A DNA stretch of 64,000 nucleotides, from assembly GCA_001972305.1 (NCBI GenBank), contig BDDD01000174.1:923346-987345 (forward strand), given 5' to 3'. This DNA is from Cephalotus follicularis (lineage: Eukaryota; Streptophyta; Magnoliopsida; Oxalidales; Cephalotaceae). The notes beneath the pieces are model-generated. The model was not told the origin of the DNA, did no database searches, and was given only the letters and a program-made list of their open reading frames with translations. Within the stretch, counting starts at the first letter, position 1. Every line of letters starts with the position of its first letter. Positions 1 through 10,547 of this stretch are shown one piece after another. The translations under genes were made by a program, and so were the position numbers.

Positions 1-827
1 TGATTGGAAAACATTTTTGATTGTTTTCAAGTATGCTGGTTATATATACCAGAAAACCTATGATTTTAGAAATGTTCTGGTTTTATAAAACTAGAAGATG
101 ATTTTCAAAGATATTATGAAATGTATGATGAGTGAAATGTTTTGATATAAATTATCAAAAATAACGGACTTCGATAACGTTTATGACTATGCTTCTTACT
201 GGGCTCTTTAAAGCTCACTCCTTTCAATGTCTTGTTTTCAAACAAATCTTCCAGGAAACGTTGAACGTGAAGTTGCGAGCTTTAGTGGAAGTTTGCGAAA
301 GAAGAGTAAGGAAAGAAAGTATGTTATACTAAGAAGTGTTATGCTTTTATGTCATATGTGTATGTATTCCGCTGTGTAATGTTTTATGATAGACGATGTA
401 TAGATGTTAAAGTAAGGAATCGAATGCTATAGGCCATGATGTTTTTACATAAGATGACAATGTCTTGAGAGTATGAGAAGTTAATGATAAAGGAGAGTAT
501 ATGATTGTTTTATGATGTAATAAGTTTATGTTTTTCCGCTGTGAAAGGATACAGGTTAAGTGAGGTACACATGTAAAGGTATTAGAAACGATCATGATAA
601 TGAGAATATGACATTTTGAAATTGGTGTTTCAAAGATGTAAGCATATGTGATCCTGTGAACTTATTGAGTAATAATGTTAGATTTTAAATCTAAGTTAAG
701 ATTAAATGATATGAAATGAATCGTTAAATGATTAAACGATTGGACGGTCAAAGGTTACACCCACGTAACGCACTGATCTTCGGAGCTCGCTTTGAGCTTA
801 AAGTGGACTCGGGTCGGGGGCGCTACA
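1..827 (+). mobile_element. 3' part of a Ty3-type LTR (M family), inserted in gag of element A
   Basis: This stretch is the reverse complement of the left part of the solo LTR at 23950-26653. Shared landmarks are the paired TATATA segments near 45-55 and 24645-24655, and the terminal block near 780-827 that ends in GGGGGCGCTACA. The first base after it continues a gag zinc-knuckle reading frame (TGCTTGAGGTGTGG at 832), so an LTR has interrupted element A at 827/828. The left end, and whether it is a solo LTR or the end of a full element, lie outside the window. No coding sequence was seen in it. Confidence 0.8.
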
Positions 828-1601
828 AAGTGCTTGAGGTGTGGTTCATAAGATCACATGGTGAATAGTTGCCCGATTATGAGGGATCAAACACGCGGCC
901 AACAGGGAAGTGCTGGTGCTAGTGGTAGTGTTGCGGCTGCTCAACCGCGGAAGGATACCGGGAAGGGAATCGTGAAAGGTAGGGTCTACACCTTATCTAA
1001 AGATGATGTGCTAGAATCTACTACTGTTGTGGGAGGTACTATTTATATATCTGGCATAGTAGCTCATGTATTGATTGATCCTGGTGCGATGCATTCATTC
1101 ATTGCATCTGAATTTGCTCGCAATTTGCATGGTATTACTTCTAGACTACCTTATGTATTGGAGGTGAGTACTCCGGCGGGTACTTGTCTTCTATCTGATA
1201 CTATTATGAAAGACTGTGAGATCATGGTAGCTGGGATACAATTATCTACTGACCTGATAGTGTTACCTATCCGGGATTTTGATGTAATCTTGGGGATGGA
1301 CTGGCTGTATGCTCATCATGCTTGTGTTGATTGCTACAACAAGATGGTGACATTTTACCTTCAAGATGGGACTGAGTGCAAGTTTATCGGGGAGAAGAAT
1401 GTTTCTGCTCCAATCATTTCATATACTCGAGCACAGAAGTATCTCAAGCAAGGATGTGAAGGCTATTTGGCGTATGTGATTGATCATACGAAAGGTACAC
1501 CCAGTATTGAACAAGTGCCTGTTGTATGTGAATTTCCTGATGTGTTTCCAGATGAACTCACTTCGTTACCACCGGAGAGGGTTATAGAGTTCAGTATTTA
1601 G
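828..1601 (+). pseudogene. Element A gag zinc-knuckle remnant and aspartic protease
   Basis: One reading frame runs from the broken zinc knuckle (the Cys-X2-Cys side is at 833-845) through a linker rich in Gly, Ala and Ser into a retropepsin domain that processes the polyprotein. The active site reads LIDPGAMHSF, where the family normally has Asp-Ser/Thr-Gly; the Ser-to-Pro change probably inactivates it. The conserved downstream motif DVILGMDWL is present at about 1288-1314. A TAG stop at 1599-1601 separates this part from the polymerase, which continues in the same frame (FSI, stop, LLPGTAPIS). Confidence 0.85.
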
Positions 1602-3281
1602 CTGTTGCCTGGAACTGCTCCTATATCCAGAGCACCGAACCGAATGGCTCCTGCTGAACTGAAGGAGTTAAAGGTTCAGTTGCAGGATTATCTTGACAAA
1701 GGCTTTATCAGACCGAGTGTATCACCGTGGGGAGCACCGGTTCTGTTTGCGAAAAAGAAGGATGGATCGATGCGGTTATGCATTGATTACAGACTGCTAA
1801 ATCAGGTAACTGTGAAGAACAAGTATCCTCTGCCACATATTGAGGAGTTGTTCGAACAATTGCAAGGCTCAACTGTATTCTCCAAACTTGACCTAAGAAC
1901 AGGTTATCATCAGTTGAGGATCAGAGAGGGTGATGTGGAGAAAACGCATTTCGAACAAGATATACTGCCATTTGGTTTGACAAATGCTCCTGTAGCCTTT
2001 ATGTGTCTGATGAACAAAGTGTTCCAATCTTACCTGGACCAGTTTGTCGTTACATTCTTAGATGACATCCTGATCTACTCAAAGAGCATTGAGGAACACA
2101 TGTTGCACTTCAGGATTGTATTGCAGACACTACGGAAGGAACAGTTATACGCCAAATTCAGCAAGTGCGAATTTTGGTTGGATCATGTGACTTTCCTAGG
2201 TCACATAGTGTCGAGTGAAGGATTGTCGGTGGATCCTTTGAAGATAGAGAGTATTGTTGATTGGCCCCAACCAAGGAACGTTACTGAGGTTCGTAGTTTC
2301 TTGGGATTGGCTGGCTACTACCGAAGGTTCATCAAAGGGTTTTCGAAACTTGCTGCACCTTTGACAAAGTTAACTCAGAAGAAGTCAAGTTTTGTGTGGG
2401 ATGATTCCTGTGAGGAAAAATTCCAAGAGTTGAAGAGTCGGTTGATTTCGGATCCAGTATTGGCATTACCTGAGGGTAATGAGGGTTTCACTGTCTACAC
2501 TGATGCTTCTGGGAAGGGATTGGGATGCGTACTTATGAAACATGGTAGGGTGATTGCATATGCATCGAGGAAGTTAAAGTCGTACGATAAAAATTATCCC
2601 GTACACGATCTTGAGTTGGAAGCCATAGTGTTTGCTTTCCAGAAATGGAAACACTACCTCTATGGTGCTCAGTTTGAGATCTTTACTGATCATAAAAGTT
2701 TGAAGTATTTGTTTTCCCAGAAGGAGCTCAACATGAGACAAAGACGATGGGTGGAATTCTTTAATGACTACAACTGCAATATCCAATACCACCCGGGGAA
2801 GGTGAATGTAGTGGCTGATGCGCTGAATCGCAAGGCAATGATTGCTGGAGCAATGGTTTCACAGTGGAAGCTATTGGAGGAATTTCAGAGATGGAATCCG
2901 TTCATGGAATCCCGAGGAGTTATAGTGGCAAGTCTGAGGGCACAACCAGAACTTCTGGAATGTATTCTGACTGCTCAGTATAGTGATTATGAGTTGTGGA
3001 GTATTCATGAGAACCTAAACCCTGATTCTGAGTTCTCCATTCATACCGATGGCATATTGAGGTTCCGAGGGAGGATATGTGTTCCGGATGACGAGAGCAT
3101 CAGGAATGAGCTACTGCAACAAGCTCACAAATCGAAAAATAGTGTTCACCCAGGAAGTTCCAAGATGTGGCACGGCCTGAAAAAGAACTACTGGTGGAGT
3201 GGTATGAAAAGAGAGATTGTTGAATATGTAGCGAGGTGTTTGAACTGCCAGAGAGTGAAGGCTGAACATCAGAAACCTGCG
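1602..3281 (+). pseudogene. Element A reverse transcriptase, RNase H and start of integrase
   Basis: The frame continues after the TAG with the RT fingers ([16 protein letters not shown]), palm and the catalytic FLDD box at 2055-2066, then RNase H ([25 protein letters not shown]) and the integrase zinc domain ([10 protein letters not shown] ... CLNCQ). Between KTHF and LPFGLTNAP about seven residues found in sister copies are missing, an in-frame deletion in RT. The frame is cut at 3281 by element B; an open frame runs a few codons into B's LTR but that tail is foreign. RT would copy element RNA, and RNase H would degrade it. Not functional as it stands because pol is split and a stop lies upstream. 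Confidence 0.9.
3277..3281. repeat. Target-site duplication CTGCG, left copy (element B)
   Basis: CTGCG directly precedes the TGTAACGCCC start of element B, and the identical pentamer follows B's end at 15416-15420. This proves that 3282-15415 is one insertion and that the integrase halves of element A were once contiguous. Confidence 0.95.
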
Positions 3282-5833
3282 TGTAACGCCCGTAATTTTC
3301 ATGAATTGTAATTTCACAATGTAAATGTATTTTATTTGTGAAATTAATAAAGTGATGGATTTTTCCGAATTTGATGATGTTTTCCCAAACTCTGATGATG
3401 TAGAATTGGAGTACAATTGTTAGAAGAGTGTTAAATGTGTGTTTTGGTAAAACGGCACAGTTTTAGGGTTAAAGCGCTAACGCCTAGACTTGGAGTGTCG
3501 ACACTTAAGCCGTTAAAATGCGCATTTAAATTCAACACGTAAGCGTCGACGCCTGCATGTGACTGTCGACGCTTTGCGGCGTGTTCTGCACATTCATGAT
3601 AGCAGATGACCGTGTCACAGGGTGGTGTTTTCTGGCCTTTTGTCAAGCGTCTTGGTAGACGTTTAAGGACGTGGCGTGCATGCCTTTTTGTTGCCAGACA
3701 TACCCGCAACAACAGGGCATGGGGCAGAGGGAGAATCCTTCAGTGCATGGCCTGGGAAGAGGAAGACAATGACACCTGTTGCACCTGGTCTGCATGGAGG
3801 GGAGGAGTTAATCTGGTTGTTTTGGCAGAAGAAAACAAACAAGTGTGTCATAAGAGTCGACCCTCATTCCCCCCTTTTTGCCTTCTGTGTTTACTGATAA
3901 AGAACCAGAGACCTGAGAGAGACTCTGTGAGTGATAAAAGAGAGCAAGAGAACTTGAGAGAGGGGACAACCACCATTGTTGAGCAAGGAAGCTTGGAGCT
4001 TGCACACCAGGTGCTAGGACGAACCAGGGAGCTTCCAAGCCGTACCTGGGGACTCAAGTGACTTCGTGGAATACTAAAAGAGGTGTACTTTTGGCTTCTA
4101 ACTTGAGGCCAGAGGTAGGGGAAGCCATAATTGTATTTTGAGTTCAATTCTTAGTGTTTGTCCAGTGATGTTCATGCATGAATTTCATAGCTTGATGATC
4201 CGTTTTTAGTCATTGAAATGATGCTGCCTTGTACTGGGTGTGTCACATGTTATTGCATGACCGTTTTCTATGCTTTATACCTGTTGGAATGCATGTTATA
4301 TGCATGGAAATGTCACTGTTTAGCCATGTAGAGAGGTAGAAGACGACCCCTGTTCTAGACCGTCGATGCCTACGTAATGACCATAGACGTTTAACACTGT
4401 GGACTACGTTTTACATGCGTTTAAACGTCGACGTTTGGAGGAGTAGATATCGACGCCCAGACACTGAAAACACCGACGCTAAAGGACTAAACGACGACGC
4501 TTAAGACACATAAGCGTCAATGCCTGAGGAATAAACGCCGACGCTTTAAGGCCCTGTTTGGAAAGTTTTTACGGTTTTGATGCTCAACGATCCCGTTTTC
4601 GCTTAGGATGCATTAGAGCATTATTATGCATCGTATATGTACTGTTTTACTGCCTGTTCTTGACTGTTTCAAATTGGTATATGATTTCTAAGTTATTACT
4701 TTAGAAATGCATTTAAAACTACTATGTTGAGTACGAAATTATGAAATGAATGTTATTATATTTTCGAACATACTGAGGGAGTAATTTCCCACCTACTGAA
4801 CTGTTTCAAAGAATATTTTCTATTGAAAATGGATATTTCAAACGATATGCGATTTCAAAACATTTTGAAATGAACTGCCTGTTGTGGATCTAAACGATCA
4901 CTACTGTACTGTACTGTTACTGCTTGAATTCACTGTTTGCTCTGTGAATTGCTATGTGTTTGTGCTTGAGCCACTAGTTGCATGGCGGAGGTTGCCAGCG
5001 CCGGCTAGTGGTAGGGTTGACCTAGGGGCCAGGAGCATGGCTGGGTAACTCACTGTACTGTTGCCTCGCTCGGTTACCTGAAGTAGGGACCGGAGTGGCA
5101 GTGTAGCGTGGGGCCAGGAGTTGGTGGCGTTACACATACTGCCTGTTGTTGTGGTCCTATGTGGACATCCTGTACTGCCTGTTGGTCCTTCTCGAACATT
5201 CCTGTGCTTGTTGATGTAGCCCTGGCCGGGTTACTACTGTACTGTTTCTGCATACATATATTTTCTTATATGTGTACCCACTCATATTTACCGTACTGTT
5301 AAATGTATATATTTTCGTATATATATAAACCGGAATTTCTACTACACTGCATCATTCATGCATTCATATCATGACATGCATCTAATGTTGACCCCGAGCT
5401 ACTTTTATGACTTAGCCGAGTGAGGACAAAGGCTAACCCCCTACTTTATAGATTGATGCGGTGGACCGTTTGGACTGGCATGGGCGAGGAAAAAAGTTGT
5501 TATGCTGTTCTTAGTTTTACTTCTCCTGTTATGTAATAAACTGAATTGTTTAAGGTTTTCTGATGTACCATTTTTACGGATGTAACTTGTGATGGATTTA
5601 AACTTGTACTATGATCACACTCCGTTTTGTGGGCGATTAACAATGTTGGACCTGTTTTGGGTAGCGTGTAGTATGGGATGCACGCTACGGGTTTTACAGC
5701 TTATGGGTATTTATGCTTCCGCAACTGACAGCTTGTTAAAAGCTTAGAATTTTATGGATTTTGCATGAGCTGTATTTTACGTGTTAATTGCCTTTACTGC
5801 TTTAATTTCGTTTCTCTTAAACGGGGTGTGACA
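3282..5833 (+). repeat. 5' LTR of element B
   Basis: 2552 bp, from TGTAACGCCC to GGGGTGTGACA. It holds two clusters of GTCGAC-type palindromes (3465-3580 and 4360-4555), ACTGT-rich low-complexity sequence (about 4885-5300), a TATA-like segment near 5319-5329, and a conserved CTAAC...AG block at 5411-5460. A 151-codon open frame (3606-4061) is also open in the 3' LTR but not in solo copy E, so it is not regarded as a gene. The LTR would drive transcription and supply the RNA ends. Confidence 0.93.
5319..5329 (+). promoter_or_regulatory. Candidate TATA box of element B 5' LTR
   Basis: ATATATATAAA lies about 510 bp before the LTR end and about 90 bp upstream of the conserved CTAAC block. A TATA-like or (TA)n segment is found 50-90 bp before the same block in the LTRs of A, E, I and K, which supports its role as core promoter. 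It is deleted from B's own 3' LTR. Transcription start not determined. Confidence 0.5.
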
Positions 5834-5837
5834 AGAG

Positions 5838-5849
5838 TGGTATCAGAGC
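5838..5849 (+). other. Primer-binding site, initiator Met tRNA type (element B)
   Basis: TGGTATCAGAGC begins four bases after the 5' LTR end. It matches the complement of the 3' end of plant initiator-Met tRNA, the usual primer for reverse transcription in plant Ty3 chromoviruses and many copia elements. Confidence 0.93.
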
Positions 5850-5914
5850 ATATTCCATATATGCTTAGCTAGGATACTTTCCTTGGCAATTAATGAATTG
5901 TTTTCCTAAAAGTC

Positions 5915-7255
5915 GTGACTGACCGTCAACCGTCTTATAGGAAAATGGACCGAAGGAGAACTCGAGCTAGGGCTAGAGCTGCTAAAGCTAATGCCCCGAA
6001 GGAAGCAAATGTTCCGCAAGGGATGAATATTCCCCAAGAAGACAGAGATCCGATCGCTCGGATTGCAGACTATTTTCAGAAACAGATGGCCTTTATCAGG
6101 GCTAGTGCGGAGGAGATGCGCCAGTACTACGCGCAAGATCGACCGCAACATAGGGCTCCCGACCACTGCCCGGGAGAGGATGGTAACCATTTTGGGAGAT
6201 ATATTGAGAAGTTCATGAGGCTGAATCCACCCAGCTTTAAGGGAGAACTTGATGCTACGATTGCTGAGAGATGGCTACAAGATCTGGAGAAGATCTTTGA
6301 GGTAATGGATTGTACTGACGCCCAGAAACTGAAGTTTGTTGTGTGCCGCCTATGGGGTGAGGCCACTCATTGGTGGGAAATTGTTAAAGCAAAATGGGAA
6401 TCACAGAGACTGGACGGCACTTGGGACAGATTCTAGACAAAATTCCTGGAGACTTATGTTCCACGTATTGAGTAAGAGCGACGAGAGACGGAGCTCTTGG
6501 AGTTGCGACAGAGGGAGATGACTGTGGCCGAGTACCAGGCCAGATTCATGGAGCTAGCCAGACATTCACCTTATCTGGTAGTTGACGAAGATAAGAAAAT
6601 TCGGAGATTCCTGAGAGGCTTGCGACCGGATCTTCGGTCGAGGATTAGAGCTATGGAGCTGAGGACTTTTGTGGAGGTGCTCAGAAAGCGAGACTCTTGG
6701 AGACGATATCCAGCGAGGACAGGGCTGAGAGCTCGTGCAAATGAGAGTAAACAGAGTCCTACACAGTCCCGACCGGCATTGTCAAAGTGGCAAGATGGTG
6801 GTTCTCCTACGAAGTCGTCGAAGAACAAGTCTCAACAGATAGCTTCGTAGGGTACTCCTAGCCAAGGGAGTAATGCTAGATCTGGGGGTTGCTTTTACTG
6901 TGGTCGTACAGGCCACCAACAGAAAGATTGCTGGAGGTTTAATGGTTGGTGCTTGAGGTGCGGGACACCTGGTCATTCAGTGAAGGACTGTCCAAAGAGT
7001 CCTACTACAGTGCCTACTGGACCGGGAAGTAGCTGCGGTGCGGCGGCGGGACCGTCACAGAGGAGGGACACCGGTAAGGGCATCGCAAAAGGTAGAATTT
7101 TTGTACTTGCTCAGACAGAGGTTCCATAGTCGACTTCTGTTGTTGGAGGTACTCTGTATATATATGGTTATTCTGCTAGAGTACTGATGGATTCTGGAGC
7201 ATCACATCTTTTATATCTGCATGTTTTGCATCTTGTTTAGATGTTACTCCTGACT
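5915..7255 (+). pseudogene. Element B gag with two zinc knuckles, running into protease
   Basis: The capsid part shows the retrotrans-gag pattern (NPPSFKGELD, AERWLQDLEKIFEVM, GEATHWWE), and nucleocapsid has two CCHC knuckles: CFYCGRTGHQQKDC (6890-6931) and CLRCGTPGHSVKDC (6950-6991). The same frame reaches the protease active site VLMDSGASH (Asp codon 7190-7192). In-frame stops lie at 6434 (TAG), 6473 (TAA), 6848 (TAG) and 7127 (TAG), and a frameshift follows between about 7205 and 7258. Gag would form the particle and bind RNA. The start is the first ATG of the frame; a second ATG at 5945 is also possible. Confidence 0.88.
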
Positions 7256-7815
7256 GCATGTCATACATACTTGATGTGAGTACACCGACTGGGACTTCCA
7301 TGTATACTGACTCAGTATATAGGAGTTGTGAGATGTCTATGGCAGGCATTCCCTTGTATGCAGATTTGATTGTGCTGCCTATCCGTGACTTTGACGTTAT
7401 ATTGGGTATGGATTGGCTATCGGCACACCGTGCTCGTATGGATTGCTACCATAAGACTGTGGATTTTTGTCTGCCCGACAAAACGACTTTTCAGTTCAAG
7501 GGAGATAAATGGTTTTCAACACCAACCATATCCTTTATTCGGGCATCGAGATACCTAGAGAAGGGATGCGAAGGATATCTGGCTTATGTGGTTGATCGTA
7601 GGAAGGAGAAAAGCGTGAGCTTTGAGGAAATTCGAGTTGTGTGCGAATTTCCAGATGTATTTCCTGATGACTTGGGGTCCTTTCCACCGAGGAGAAATAT
7701 GGGGTTTGTTATTGATCTTATACCAGGTACAGCTCCTATTTCTAAAGCACCGTATAGAATGGCTCCTGCAGAATTGAGAGAACTGAAATTACAGTTGCAA
7801 GACTTGATCAATTAG
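7256..7815 (+). pseudogene. Element B protease C-terminal part and start of reverse transcriptase
   Basis: This frame (from about 7258) carries the post-protease motif DVILGMDWL, the linker CEFPDVFPDDLGSFPP and the RT start [17 protein letters not shown], and ends at TAG 7813-7815 just before [13 protein letters not shown]. It is shifted relative to gag, so at least one indel separates the catalytic Asp-Ser-Gly from this part. Confidence 0.87.
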
Positions 7816-9948
7816 GGTTTTATTCGACCTAGTGTTTCCCCGTGGGGAGCACCTGTATTGTTTGTCAAGAAGAAGGATGGGTCGATGAGGCTCTGTATCA
7901 ACTACCGAATCTTGAACAAGGCAACTATGAAGAACAAGTATCCTTTACCCGACATTGAGGAGTGTTGTGATCAGTTACAAGGATCAAGGGTATTTTCCAA
8001 GCTCGACTTGAGGTCAGGTTATCACCAACTGTGAGTGAGGGAAGGAGACATTGAGAAGACTGCCTTCCGGACACGGTATGGTCATTATGAGTTCCTGGTG
8101 ATGCCGTTTGGTGTTACCAATGCACCGGTAACTTTTATGTCATTGATGAATGACGTATTTCGACCATACCTGGACCAGTTTGTTGTGGTGTTTATCGATG
8201 GCATACTGGTATATTCTAGGAGCGAGGAGGAGCACGCTCATCATCTGAGGCTAGTGTTGCAAGTTCTCAGAGAGCACCGATTGTACGCCAAGTGTGAGTT
8301 CTGGCTTGATCATGTGATCTTTCTCAGTGACATAGTATCTGGAGAAGGCTTGGCGGTGGATCCGTCAAAGACTAAAGTGGTACGAGACTGGCCGCAACCG
8401 AAGAATGTGACGGAGGTGCGTAGTTTCCTTGGTTTGGCGGGATATTACAGGAGGTTTATCCAGAATTTTTCAAGGATAGCCGAAACCTTGACTAGACTGA
8501 CCCAGAAGAAGACCTTGTTCGTCTTGGACGAAGACGGTGAGGCTAGTTTTCGTGAACTGAAGGATCGGTTGGTTTTCGCTCCTGTTTTGCTATTACCTGA
8601 TGGTAATGAAGGCTTTGTAGTTTATAGTGATGCATCAGGAAAGGGTTTGGGTTGTGTATTGATGCCGCGAGCCAGAGTGATTGCATATGCCTCGAGGAAG
8701 CTGAAGTCGTATGAAGAAAACTACCCAACTCATGACCTTGAACTATCAGCTATTGTCTTCACCCTTCAGAAATGGAGGCACTATCTTTATGGGGTGCAGT
8801 TTGAGATCTTTACCGATCACAAGAGTTTGAGGTACCTGTTTTGTCAGGATACACTGAACATGAGGCAGCGCAGGTGGGTAGAATTCTTTAATGACTATGA
8901 TTGCAGTGTCCAGTACCACCCGGGGAAAGCGAATGTGGTCGCTGATGCCTTGAGCTGCAAGGCTATGCTTGCCAGTGCGATGGTGTCGCAATGGAAGATG
9001 TTAGATGACTTCCAAGAATGGTCTCCGTTTAATCAGTCACCGGGGATCTTTTTAGCTGACATGCGAGTACAGCCTGTGTTACTGGACCACATCAGGGATA
9101 CACAACCACATGATCCGGAGTTGCAACGGATTCGAAAGAACCTGGACTCGGGATCCAATTTTCGAGTGCATGCTAATGGTATTCTGAGATATCGGGGGCG
9201 TGTGTGTCTTCCGAATGAACCAAGACTGAAGGATGAACTACTTCGCGGGGCTCACAAATCTCTGTACAGCATTCATCCTGGTAGCCCTAAAATGTATCAA
9301 GACATGAAGAAGTGTTACTGGTGGCCCGGCATGAAGCGGGAGATCGCCGAGTATGTCGCAAGGTGTTTGACTTGCCAGACAGTTAAGGCCGAACACCAGA
9401 GACCGGCAGGTTTGCTGCAACCTTTGCCAATTCCAAAGTGGAAGTGGGAACATGTTACGATGGATTTCGTTTGGGGTTTTCCTCTGACTCGGAACCGTCA
9501 CAACGCCGTGTGGGTTGTCGTGGACAGACTCACAAAATCAGCACACTTTCTGCCTACACATGTTATCGATTCTGTGAGCAAGCTAGCTCGTTTGTATGTA
9601 AAGGACATAGTGAGGCTACACGGTGTTCCAGTCAGCATCGTATGTGATAGAGGTGCCATTTTCACTTCCAACTTCTTAAAGAGATTTCAGACAGCTTTCG
9701 GGACGAAGCTGAACCTGAGTACTGCCTTCCACCCTCAGACTGATGGGCAGTCTGAGCGTACCATCCGGACCTTGGAGGATATGTTGCGGGCCTGTATTAT
9801 TGATTTTGCTGGTACTTGGGAGGATCACATTCCTCTGATAGAGTTCTCTTATAATAACAGCTATCACTCCAGTATCGGCATGGCACCGTTTGAGGCACTG
9901 TATGTGAGGAAGTGCAGATCTCCTGTGTGTTGGGATGACGTCAGGGAG
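7816..9948 (+). pseudogene. Element B reverse transcriptase, RNase H and integrase catalytic core
   Basis: RT begins [16 protein letters not shown], is cut by TGA at 8032-8034, and continues in frame. The catalytic box reads [10 protein letters not shown]: the second Asp of the usual xxDD pair is Gly (GGC at 8200-8202), which should abolish polymerisation. RNase H ([15 protein letters not shown]), the integrase zinc domain ([10 protein letters not shown] ... CLTCQ) and the DDE core ([24 protein letters not shown]) follow in one open frame. The frame ends at TGA 9949-9951. Confidence 0.9.
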
Positions 9949-9951
9949 TGA

Positions 9952-10501
9952 CCTTTACTCGGGACTGAATTAGTGGAGGAAACTTCAGAGAAGATCAGGT
10001 CGATCAAAAAGAAGCTGCTTGCTGCTCAGAGTCGGCAGAAGAGCTATGCGGACAGTGTCAACAGAAGGCCTTTAAACCTTCAGCGTGGGTGATCATGTGT
10101 TCTTGAAGGTTTCACCATGGAAGGGCGTGCAAAGGTTTGGAAAGAAGGGAAAATTAGCTCCTCGCTACATTGGTCCTTTCGAGAACTTGGAGAGAGTTGG
10201 AGAGGTAGCCTACCAGCTTGCTTTACCTCCCGCACTGTCAAACGTGCACGACGTCTTCCATGTATCTATGCTGATGAGATATATCCCGGACCCGTCACAT
10301 GTCCTGATTCATGATGCTCTTACTGTGCAAGATGACCTATCTTGCGAAGAGTTGCCTGTGTGGATTCTTGATCGGAAGACGCAGATCTTCAGGAACCGAA
10401 CCCTCTCCATGGTCAAGGTTCAAAGGTAGTTTCACAAACCTGATGAGGCAATTTGGGAGCGTGAGGAGGACATCCGAGAACGCTACCCGCACTTGTTCTA
10501 G
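9952..10501 (+). pseudogene. Element B integrase C-terminus with chromodomain-like tail
   Basis: After the TGA the IN C-terminal region continues (KKKLLAAQSRQKSYADS), shifts frame between about 10060 and 10085, then reads GDHVFLKVSPWKGVQRFG, LAPRYIGPFENLERVGEVAY and LSMVKVQR. After a TAG at 10427-10429 the tail reads AIWEREEDIRERYPHLF and stops at 10499-10501. The WExEExxRxxYPHLF ending is typical of Tekay/Del-type elements, where it forms a degenerate chromodomain thought to guide integration. Two stops and one frameshift make it non-functional. Confidence 0.85.
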
Positions 10502-10533
10502 ATTGTTTTGAATTTCGGGGACGAAATTCTTTT

Positions 10534-10547
10534 GAAGGAGGGGTGGA
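10534..10547 (+). other. Polypurine tract of element B
   Basis: GAAGGAGGGGTGGA lies immediately before the 3' LTR start at 10548. It would prime plus-strand DNA synthesis. A single T interrupts the purine run; the matching tract in element A is uninterrupted. Confidence 0.85.

Noticed and set aside
3606-4061. A 151-codon open frame in the 5' LTR of B, also 151 codons in the 3' LTR (10872-11327)
   Set aside because: The two LTRs were identical at insertion and are still very similar, so an open frame in both is expected by descent. Solo LTR E does not keep the frame, and no known domain is visible.
5838-5849. tRNA gene, suggested by the match to initiator Met tRNA
   Set aside because: Only the primer-binding 12 bases match. 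There is no cloverleaf around it; the same applies to 40818-40835 and 54303-54313.
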